DNA from: Flavobacterium panici
GTDB taxonomy: Bacteria; Bacteroidota; Bacteroidia; Flavobacteriales; Flavobacteriaceae
DNA: 64,000 bases
Assembly: GCF_903819335.1 (NCBI RefSeq)
Contig: NZ_CAIJDE010000049.1
Coordinates: 1 to 64,000 of the forward strand
Direction: 5' to 3'
This document shows, piece by piece, positions 25,435 to 33,700 of this stretch (its first letter is position 1; every line of letters begins with the position of its first letter). The notes beneath the pieces are model-generated. The model ran no database searches. It saw only the letters and a list, made by a program, of their open reading frames with translations, and was not told the origin of the DNA. The position numbers were made by a program, and so were the translations under genes.

Positions 25435-26805
25435 ATGATTGACGGAAAAATTTTGATAATTGATGATAACAAAAGTGTATTGAGTGCTTTAGAAATTCTC
25501 TTGCAATTTGAATACAAGCACATTGAAACGTTATCTAATCCAAATCAAATTTCATCTTTTAAAAATTTAATTGATTTTGATATTGTCTTATTAGATATGA
25601 ATTTTTTAGCCGGTGTTAATAACGGAAATGAAGGGCTGTATTGGCTAAAAGAGATAAAAAAGAAGGCTCCAGACATTTCGGTTATTATGATTACATCTTA
25701 TGGAGCTATCGATTTAGCTGTAGATGCTTTGAAGGCCGGGGCTTCTGACTTTATACTTAAACCTTGGAATAACGATAAACTTTTATCCACCATAAAATCA
25801 GTTTATTTATTAAAAAAATCTTTAAAAGAAAGAAATAAACCAAAAACGAATGAAAAAGGTTTAAAAGAGATTAATGATCAGAATGAAAGCTCTATTATTG
25901 GTAATTCTAAAGAATTATTATCCCTTCTTCATCTAACTCAAAAAGTAGCAAAGACTGATGTTAGTGTTTTAATAACCGGTGAAAATGGTACCGGAAAAGA
26001 GGTAATTGCTCAAGAACTGCATAGACTTTCGAACCGAAAAAATGAAATATTTATCTCGGTAGATATGGGTTCTATTTCTGAGTCACTTTTTGAAAGTGAA
26101 CTTTTTGGACATATGAAAGGGGCATTTACAGATGCCAAACAGGACAGAATTGGTAAATTTGAAGCTGCAAATGGAGGTACATTATTTTTAGATGAAATTG
26201 GAAACCTGTCACTTCAATTACAAGCTAAACTTCTTTCGGTACTACAAAACAGAATTATTGTTAGAGTGGGCTCTAATAAGCCTATTCCTGTTAACATTCG
26301 CTTAGTTTGTGCGACAAACTGCAATCTGCATCAAATGGTTGCCGACGGTGTTTTTAGAGAGGATTTACTTTATAGAATCAACACTATTCATCTTGAAGTT
26401 CCTTCATTGCGAGATCGTGATAAAGACATTTTACTTTTGGCAGATTTTTATTTAAAAAAAATGTCTTCTAAATACGACAGACCAGACATGAAAATTGATG
26501 TTGCAGCTCAGGAAAAATTAATGGCTTATTCCTGGCCAGGGAATGTCAGGGAATTACAGCATACCATTGAAAGAGCTATAATTTTATGCGAAAGCAATGT
26601 TTTAAAACCAGATGACTTTTTGTTAATCAATAAATCCTCAGCATCTCCAAACACTCAGCCAAATACTTTGGACGAAATGGAAGAGATAATGATAAACAGG
26701 GTTTTAAATGAAAACAATTCTAATTTAAGTGCTGCTGCCAACCAACTAGGTGTTTCAAGGCAAACCTTGTACAATAAAATAAAGAAAAGAAAAAGCAATG
26801 GTTAA
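25435..26805 (+). CDS. Sigma-54-dependent response regulator (NtrC family)
   Basis: A 456-residue three-domain activator. The receiver domain (about residues 4-120) has acidic pair D10-D11, phosphoacceptor D54 in LLDMNF and the conserved Lys in LKPW. The AAA+ domain (about 150-385) has Walker A GENGTGKE near residue 182, and the sigma-54 contact loop reads GAFTDA in place of GAFTGA near residue 229, keeping the key Thr. Walker B GGTLFLDEIGNL and YSWPGNVREL follow. A Fis-type helix-turn-helix ends the protein (LSAAANQLGVSRQTLYNKIKK). Divergent from the efflux operon and overlapping its kinase gene by eight bases, it most likely activates the sigma-54-like promoter at 25215. Confidence 0.93.
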   Translation: MIDGKILIIDDNKSVLSALEILLQFEYKHIETLSNPNQISSFKNLIDFDIVLLDMNFLAGVNNGNEGLYWLKEIKKKAPDISVIMITSYGAIDLAVDALKAGASDFILKPWNNDKLLSTIKSVYLLKKSLKERNKPKTNEKGLKEINDQNESSIIGNSKELLSLLHLTQKVAKTDVSVLITGENGTGKEVIAQELHRLSNRKNEIFISVDMGSISESLFESELFGHMKGAFTDAKQDRIGKFEAANGGTLFLDEIGNLSLQLQAKLLSVLQNRIIVRVGSNKPIPVNIRLVCATNCNLHQMVADGVFREDLLYRINTIHLEVPSLRDRDKDILLLADFYLKKMSSKYDRPDMKIDVAAQEKLMAYSWPGNVRELQHTIERAIILCESNVLKPDDFLLINKSSASPNTQPNTLDEMEEIMINRVLNENNSNLSAAANQLGVSRQTLYNKIKKRKSNG

Positions 26806-28141
26806 CATAAATTTTTATTTAAATATTGTATTACGGATTGTTTTTATTACGATATCTTCTCTTGGATTTGCATTCTGTTTTGATAGAGAATTTTATATAT
26901 TTTCTTTTCTGTTTCTTTTTATTTTAATATTGCAAGTATTATTATTTATACGATACATCAATTATACAAACAGGAAATTATCCCATTTTTTAAATGGTAT
27001 TGAAAATGAAGATTTTACACTGCACTTTCCTGAAAAAGATCTTATAAAACCTTTTAAAAACCTTAACCAGAGTCTTAATAAGGTTAATAGCTTAATCCAT
27101 GAACTGCATTTAAAAAAACAAGCTCAGGAACAGTTTTATCATGAAATATTAAAACAAGCCAATATTGGAATTTTTGCTTTTAATGAAAATGGTCATATTA
27201 TTTACTCAAACCCTACTGTAGAAAATTTACTTAACTACAGACCTCTAAATCATATTAAACAACTGAGGCAGGTTGATGAAAAATTATTTTCTTTTTTTGA
27301 TAACTTAAAACCTTTTGAACAGAAACTTTTTCAGATAACAAATGAGAGAGAAAAAAAACAGCTTTCAATAAAATCCAGCACTATCAACATGCATAAGGAA
27401 AATCTTTTTTTAGTTACTATACAGGATATTAATAAGGAATTAGAGGAGAAAGAAACAGATTCATGGATAAAACTTATTAAGGTTTTAACGCATGAAATTA
27501 TGAATTCAATAGCACCAATTACATCAATTTCTGAATCTATTTTAAAGTATTATAAAGTCAATAATAAACTAATTCCAATTAGTGAGTTTGACGAAAAACA
27601 TATAATAAATACTGCTAAAGGTTTAGAAATTATTAGTGAGCAGGGTGATAATTTGATGAGTTTTGTTAGATCTTACAGAACATTATTAAGTGTTCCTGTA
27701 CCCGAAAAAGAAATGGTTCCCGCTAAAACATTATTAGACAATATATTTTTACTAATAAATCCAAATAATGATACTGTAAAAATAGATATTGAGATAGTTC
27801 CTGAAAATTTAGAATTGTATATAGATAAAAAACAAATTACTCAGGTATTGATAAATTTGGGTAAAAATGCGCTGCAGTCATTGAACGATCAGGAAAATGG
27901 TATTATAAAAATTTCTGCCGGTATAAACAATCAGGATAAAAAATTCATCATGCTTTCTGATAATGGTCCTGGAATAACGGCAGAGTTAATGGAAGAAATT
28001 TTTGTTCCTTTCTTTACTACAAAAACTACAGGAACAGGTATAGGACTAAGTTTGTCTAAACAAATTATGCGTTTACACGATGGCACCATTAAAGTACATT
28101 CGATTCCAAATATAGAAACAAGGTTTGTTTTAAATTTTTAA
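26798..28141 (+). CDS. Membrane sensor histidine kinase
   Basis: A 447-residue kinase, partner of the upstream regulator. Two N-terminal transmembrane helices (about residues 8-52) with a very short periplasmic loop suggest sensing within or near the membrane. A HAMP-like helix and a PAS domain (about 115-215, FYHEILKQANIGIFAFNENG) follow. The phosphorylated His is in LTHEIMNSIAPITS (near residue 231). The ATPase domain has N box NLGKNALQSL, DNGPGI and GTGIGLSLS. The layout resembles NtrY/AtoS-type kinases that pair with NtrC-type regulators. It converges on the phosphopantetheinyl transferase gene with 43 bases between. Confidence 0.92.
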   Translation: MVNINFYLNIVLRIVFITISSLGFAFCFDREFYIFSFLFLFILILQVLLFIRYINYTNRKLSHFLNGIENEDFTLHFPEKDLIKPFKNLNQSLNKVNSLIHELHLKKQAQEQFYHEILKQANIGIFAFNENGHIIYSNPTVENLLNYRPLNHIKQLRQVDEKLFSFFDNLKPFEQKLFQITNEREKKQLSIKSSTINMHKENLFLVTIQDINKELEEKETDSWIKLIKVLTHEIMNSIAPITSISESILKYYKVNNKLIPISEFDEKHIINTAKGLEIISEQGDNLMSFVRSYRTLLSVPVPEKEMVPAKTLLDNIFLLINPNNDTVKIDIEIVPENLELYIDKKQITQVLINLGKNALQSLNDQENGIIKISAGINNQDKKFIMLSDNGPGITAELMEEIFVPFFTTKTTGTGIGLSLSKQIMRLHDGTIKVHSIPNIETRFVLNF

Positions 28142-28184
28142 ATAACTATTTCCAGACAAAAGAGGGATTACTAAAAGTTTGACA

Positions 28185-28820
28185 TCATAGATAATCTAAC
28201 GAATCATATTGAAGTGCATATTCTTCTATTTTTTTTGAAGATGCCAAATGCATTGCATATTCTTTATCAATTGCAATTTCGAGTAAATAATAAAATTTAT
28301 CCTCTACTTCTACCTTTATTTCTGTTGTATCAACATTCCTTAAAGGAATTTGTAATCCTCTGCCATCGGCTTTGATTACTGCTTCTTTACGTGTCCAGTA
28401 TTTATAAAAATGTTTCTCGCTGGTAATATTATTTTTCTCCTTTGAAGTAAAAACAGAACTAAAATTTTCAATATCGATAGTTTTTATTTTTTCAATATCG
28501 ATTCCTATATTCTCTTTTTCATCTGTACTTATTACGCATACAATATAATCCTCAGAGTGTGATATATTAAAACTAAAAGTGTCATAAGAAAAATAAGGTT
28601 TCCCATATTGGTTTTTCTTCATTATCGCTAAAGAATCCTGATATCCTAATTTAAGCATGCCTTGTTTTAACAGCAGCTTTCCATATAAAAAAGAATGTGC
28701 ATCCTCCCAGCGTCTGAATTTCTCAATTTTATTTTGCATATCATCAGGAAGCAACGAAACTGCTTTTATATACTTTTCATCCGTTAATTGCTTGCAAAGC
28801 GTATAATAAACTATTGTCAT
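28185..28820 (-). CDS. 4'-phosphopantetheinyl transferase (Sfp type)
   Basis: Attaches the phosphopantetheine arm to the carrier domains of the synthetases. In the 211 residues the three family motifs are visible: FNISHSEDYIVCVIS, the metal-binding NIGIDIEKIK (about residues 97-106) and YKYWTRKEAVIKADGRGL (about 147-164). Sfp-type enzymes serve NRPS systems, matching the cluster. It follows the carbamoyltransferase by 138 bases containing a hairpin, so it may be partly independent in expression. Confidence 0.93.
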   Translation of the reverse strand: MTIVYYTLCKQLTDEKYIKAVSLLPDDMQNKIEKFRRWEDAHSFLYGKLLLKQGMLKLGYQDSLAIMKKNQYGKPYFSYDTFSFNISHSEDYIVCVISTDEKENIGIDIEKIKTIDIENFSSVFTSKEKNNITSEKHFYKYWTRKEAVIKADGRGLQIPLRNVDTTEIKVEVEDKFYYLLEIAIDKEYAMHLASSKKIEEYALQYDSLDYL

Positions 28821-28844
28821 AAAGGAAGGAAAAATTAATTCATT

Positions 28845-28890
28845 AAGAAAGGCAGAATCATACTCAAAATATGTCCTGCCTTTTATTCTT
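28845..28890. terminator. Hairpin between the carbamoyltransferase and phosphopantetheinyl transferase genes
   Basis: Arms AAAGGCAG (28848-28855) and CTGCCTTT (28876-28883) pair perfectly, with partial extension into the loop and T-rich flanks on both strands. It could attenuate or end the synthetase transcript before the transferase gene. Confidence 0.45.
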
Positions 28891-28958
28891 TAAAGCTAAA
28901 AAAATTGTAGTATTTTGTTTAAAAAACTCGTTTTTTTTTCAAAATCATATCAATACAT

Positions 28959-29897
28959 TTATTGCATACACCATTCAAGAACTGCTTTTGCACTATGTGC
29001 TTTGTTTTCTGCCTGTTCAAAAACGATACTTCTATCTCCATCAATTACTTCTGCTTCAACCTCTTCTCCTCTGTGAGCTGGAAGGTCATGCATAAAAATT
29101 GCGTTAGGATATCTTGACATAAGTTTTTGTGTGATTGCAAAAGGTTCAAATATGTCTCTCCAGTTGACATCTAATTTTACAGTTCCTGTTGTTTGCCAGC
29201 GTGTAGTATAGATTACATCTGCATTTGCCGGCAGAAATTTTAGATCATGATATTCAGCGATAACTGTATTTCTTCCTGCTCCTTCTTTTTGTGCATAATG
29301 TAAAATTTGAGGATCAATTTGATAATTTGGCGGTGTAAAAAAGCTGATTTTTACATTTGAAAATTTGGCAAATGCTAAAGCTAATGCTGATGCTGTATTA
29401 TTTCCTTCTCCCAGATAAATAATCTCAAGGCCTTTGATTTCTCCAAAATAGCGTTTCATTGTTGTTAAATCAGCTAAAGCCTGTGTTGGATGTTCATCTT
29501 CGGTCATGGCATTCACGATTGACATTCTTTGCTGATTTGCAAAAATTCTGAGCAAAGCTGGAGATTCTCCGGTTCTTACTACTAAACCATCCAGCATTTG
29601 AGAAAGTACCTGCAAAGTATCACTCAAATTTTCACCTGTATTTATCTGTAAATCATTTGGGCCATACGAAATAACTTGTGCCCCTAGTCTAAGCGCCGCC
29701 GTAGAAAAAGAGGTTCTTGTTCTTGTAGAAGTTTTTGTAAAATATATCCCTACTATTTTACCTTGTAATTGATGGCCAAGTTCGACCATACCATTTGCAT
29801 ATTCGATACCTCTATTAACTATATCAAGTGTTTCCTGTACTGACAAATCTACCAGAGAAATGACATGTTTATTTTCTTTTACTGTTGTAAGACTCAT
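28959..29897 (-). CDS. Ornithine carbamoyltransferase-like enzyme with altered acceptor site
   Basis: A 312-residue carbamoyltransferase. The carbamoyl-phosphate site is intact: FTKTSTRTRTSF (about residues 53-64) and DEHPTQALADL (about 134-144). Both ornithine-recognition motifs are changed: the family D-x-W-x-S-M-G segment reads TTRWQTTG, and HCLP reads HDLP (in FMHDLPAHRGEEV). It therefore probably transfers a carbamoyl group to an amine other than ornithine. VioL-type enzymes of tuberactinomycin clusters are a known precedent for a carbamoyltransferase of this family acting in peptide biosynthesis. Encoded 31 bases after the thioesterase, it is likely to make a ureido amino acid or tailor the peptide. 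Confidence 0.85.
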   Translation of the reverse strand: MSLTTVKENKHVISLVDLSVQETLDIVNRGIEYANGMVELGHQLQGKIVGIYFTKTSTRTRTSFSTAALRLGAQVISYGPNDLQINTGENLSDTLQVLSQMLDGLVVRTGESPALLRIFANQQRMSIVNAMTEDEHPTQALADLTTMKRYFGEIKGLEIIYLGEGNNTASALALAFAKFSNVKISFFTPPNYQIDPQILHYAQKEGAGRNTVIAEYHDLKFLPANADVIYTTRWQTTGTVKLDVNWRDIFEPFAITQKLMSRYPNAIFMHDLPAHRGEEVEAEVIDGDRSIVFEQAENKAHSAKAVLEWCMQ

Positions 29898-29928
29898 TTT
29901 ATTTTGTTTTTAAATACAATAGTTACTC

Positions 29929-30654
29929 TTAAATTAAAAATTCTAAGTTTTGCTGCACTAAGCTGGCATTAATAATTTTAATAACCGCATCTTTTTCTTT
30001 TAAAAGGAAAAAATGTCCACCTTCAATATAATATATCGAGCATCTTTTTGTTGTATGTGCTTTCCATTTAACCGCTGTGTCGCGTGAAATCCCTTCACTT
30101 TCCCCTATTAATACTGAAATATTTACTTTCAAAGGGATTATTTCCGGTCTGTGAACCATTGTTTCAGCTATGGCAAAATCACTTCTCAGTAAAGGAATAA
30201 ATATTTTACTTAACTCCGGATGTTGAAAAATTTCAGGAGGTGTTACTCCCAAAGCTAAGACTTTTTCCTGAAACTCTTGTGGCCCCATAAGTGACCACAA
30301 TTCCCTTACTCTTTGTACATCTGGCGGATATCTTCCGGAAAAAAAAGCATGTATCGGCGGCCTCATGCCCAATGACATAATTTTTTGAAGGACTTCGTAA
30401 CCTAACGAAGCCCCCATACTATGTCCAAAAATTGCATAATCAGATTTAGAAATATCATCGGATATCTGATTGAAAATATCCTCTACTGCTTCCTCTAAAT
30501 TTGCATAACAATCTTCGGCTATTCGAATACCGCGCCCGGCTAGTTCAATAGGGCATAATTCGATATTATCTGCTAATCCTGTTCCCCAATTTCGGTAAAT
30601 ACTTGATGCTCCTCCGGCAAATGGCAAGCAAAAGAGTTTTATTTTTTCTGTCAT
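29929..30654 (-). CDS. Type II thioesterase
   Basis: A 241-residue alpha/beta hydrolase of the GrsT/SrfD class. It has the family opening LFCLPFAGGASSIYRNW, the nucleophile elbow FGHSMGASLGYEV (Ser about residue 84) and the late catalytic His in GGHFFLL. These enzymes clear misprimed or stalled carrier domains. It lies 109 bases after the last synthetase gene, so the cluster has both an embedded type I thioesterase and this free proofreading one. Confidence 0.93.
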   Translation of the reverse strand: MTEKIKLFCLPFAGGASSIYRNWGTGLADNIELCPIELAGRGIRIAEDCYANLEEAVEDIFNQISDDISKSDYAIFGHSMGASLGYEVLQKIMSLGMRPPIHAFFSGRYPPDVQRVRELWSLMGPQEFQEKVLALGVTPPEIFQHPELSKIFIPLLRSDFAIAETMVHRPEIIPLKVNISVLIGESEGISRDTAVKWKAHTTKRCSIYYIEGGHFFLLKEKDAVIKIINASLVQQNLEFLI

Positions 30655-30763
30655 TGCATATTAATTTTATAGGATTATTATCTAATTTACTTACGTCAAC
30701 ATTCACTTTAAAAAATATCTTTATTTAAATTAAATTTGATATTTCTGCAGCATCCTGTAAAAA

Positions 30764-33700
30764 TTACAGTAATGCTTTTTTAATAAGTGATGCCAGTTCG
30801 TCTTTTTGTTCGTTGATTATTTCATAATGGGTCGTATTTAAGAAATGATGCTCAAAAGTACCGTTAGTATATCCTTGCCATCCTTTCATTTTAACTTTAT
30901 CTGAATTTTTATTAGCTTCTACTGCAATGATTTCACTGCTTATTTTACCTTCAAGTTTATGAGAGGCTAATATTTTTATGTTATGAAAAACTAACTGTTT
31001 AATTCGATCAAAGTCCTCTTTTCTAATTTCTTTGCCCCAGTGCGCTAATTCATTATCAATTACATCATCTGATTTTTTCTGATCAAATAAAATTTCTTCC
31101 GTTTCGTATGCACCTCTATCAATTAATATTAATTTGACATCGACATTTTCTTCTTCCAAAATTTTTGCGACTTCAAAACCTATTGTTGCACCCATTGAGT
31201 ACCCCACTAAAACAGTTGGCTGATTTACTGATTTTATGGTTTTTATTTCCTGAACAAATGATCTGGCCATAACTTTTATGCTTTCATCAAATGGCTCATT
31301 TTTATCAAAACCTCGATACTGCAGTCCATATGCATTAGCTAAATTATTCAAATCTGTAGCTAAATTTTTAAAGATTATTGAAGATCCTAAAACCGGAGGA
31401 ATGAAGAAAACGTTAGGAACATGATCTACTATTTTATTAAGCTTTATAAGTAAACTTTCGCTTGTAAAATTGTCATTGATTTTTCTTGCCAGCTCTAAAA
31501 TTGTTGGGTTGTTATAGATATCTTTTAAAGGAACATATATTTCCAGTTCCTTCGATATCATTGCCATTATCTGCGTAGCTTTTATTGAATTTCCTCCTAT
31601 TTCAAAAAAGTTGGTGTCGATACTTATTTTAGATAATTTCAAATTATCTTCCCATACTTTTTGAATTTTTTCCTCGGTTATATTTTGAGGAGCTACATAT
31701 TTTTTATCCTCTCTTTTTTCGATTTTTTTATTCTCCAAAAATTTTCTGTCTATTTTCCCACTCACAGTCAATGGCAGCTTATCCATTAAAACAAATTGAG
31801 AAGGGATTAAATATGCAGGAAGGAATTGCTTCATAAAATCTTTTAGCTCAAGATAAAATAACTTATTATGCAAAAGACTGTTTGGAGTAGGTAACAGTTT
31901 TACATCAATTTTACCATTTGAAGTTATTGGAAATTCTTCTATTCTTACCAAATAATCAGGTACCATATAATGAGGCAGTTCATTTCGCAAAAATGCAATA
32001 ACTTCCTTTTCCTCAACTTTATCAGATCCTTTGTAATAGGTTACTAAATGTTTGTCGTTATTATAATCTTTTTTAGCAACAGAAACACTATTTAGTATAT
32101 CCGTAAATTTCTGAAGGGTATTATCTATTTCGATAGGCTCAACACGATATCCTTTAATTTTTACCTGACTGTCTTTTCTTCCACAAAATTCCAGTTCTCC
32201 ATTTTCATTATATTTCGCTAAATCGCCTGTTTTATAGATTAGTCCTTCAACCGAAGGGTGAGATATAAAATGTGATTTAGTTTCATCAATCCTATTAAGA
32301 TATCCTCTGGCCATACCTGATCCGGCAATAAAGATTTCACCAATTTCTCCAGTCTCAACCTCTTTTAAGTTATCATCAAATAAGTAAATTGTATGATTAT
32401 TTATAGGTTTTCCTATTACATTACAATTTTCAACACTATCAATTTGAGCAAAAGAAGAACATATTGTAAACTCTGTTGGTCCATATGTATTGAATAGAGC
32501 TGTTTTTTCTATTAACTTATCAATATAAGATTTTCGCAATTCATCTCCACCACTAATAATGGCTCTTGGAATATACTGTAATCTATCTGAATTAATATTA
32601 AGTTCATTAATAACCAAAGGTGTTGTCGACAGGATTGTTACATTATGGTTATTTATCCCATCAATAATCCCTTCAATATCTCTTCCTCCTTCAGAAAGCA
32701 CAACTAAAGTACCTCCTGTGGATAATATTGGGAATATTTCCTCGATAGATGTATCAAATGATATAGACGATTGCTGGATAACTGCATCTTTATTTGATAG
32801 TTCAAAATAATTAGAAAATGTTTCAACATAATCAATAACAGATCGTTGTTCAATCATTACTCCTTTTGGTTCTCCTGTTGAGCCAGAAGTATAACAAATA
32901 TAACATAGGTCTGTTAAGTCTGCAGATGCATCATCTTCATGCAGATAATGATCTCCTGAATGGTGTTTTGAATAATCATAAAATAAAACAGGAACAGCAT
33001 CATTCTCTATTTCATATTCGACATCCTGATCTATTATAATTAAATCTGCAGCACAATCGTTTACAATGTAATTTATTCTTGCTTCCGGATAATCTCGATC
33101 AACCGGGATATAAGCTGCACCAATTTTCATGATGGCAAGAATGGATATAATTGTTTGCTCAGACCTTCCGGCAATTAAAACTACATGGCTTCCAACGCCC
33201 AGGTTATAATCTACTCTTAATAAGGCGGCAAGCTTGTCAACTTCAGAACTTAGTTCCTTATAAGTCAAATTCTTACCCTTAAAAACAATTGCGGTATTAT
33301 TTGCATTTTTATCAAATGAATCTTGAAATAATTGATATACATTCGTTTTGTTAGAGGATATTTTTTCATAATTAAAATTTTGATTTTTAACTATTGGAAA
33401 ATCTTTTTCTACAGATTTTTTCTTTTTTACTTCAATAAGTTCTTCATTTTTAAGCGTATAATAAGCCATTAAGTGCCAATTATTAAACTCATCTTTTTTA
33501 GGGACTACAGCTATATTATGAACCTTAGGATGTTTTGAAATAACACTTTCTATTTCTCCCGGTTCAATTCTGGAACCGTTTATTGATATTTGATTGTCTT
33601 TTCTTCCTAAAAACTGTACCGTACCATCTTCTAACCACATTCCTAAATCTCCGGTTTTGTAAACCCTTGTGCTCTCATTTAAATTGAATTCACATTCTAT

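Noticed and set aside
28959..29897. Calling the gene argF (arginine biosynthesis)
   Set aside because: Both ornithine-binding motifs are altered and it lies in an NRPS operon, not with arginine genes.
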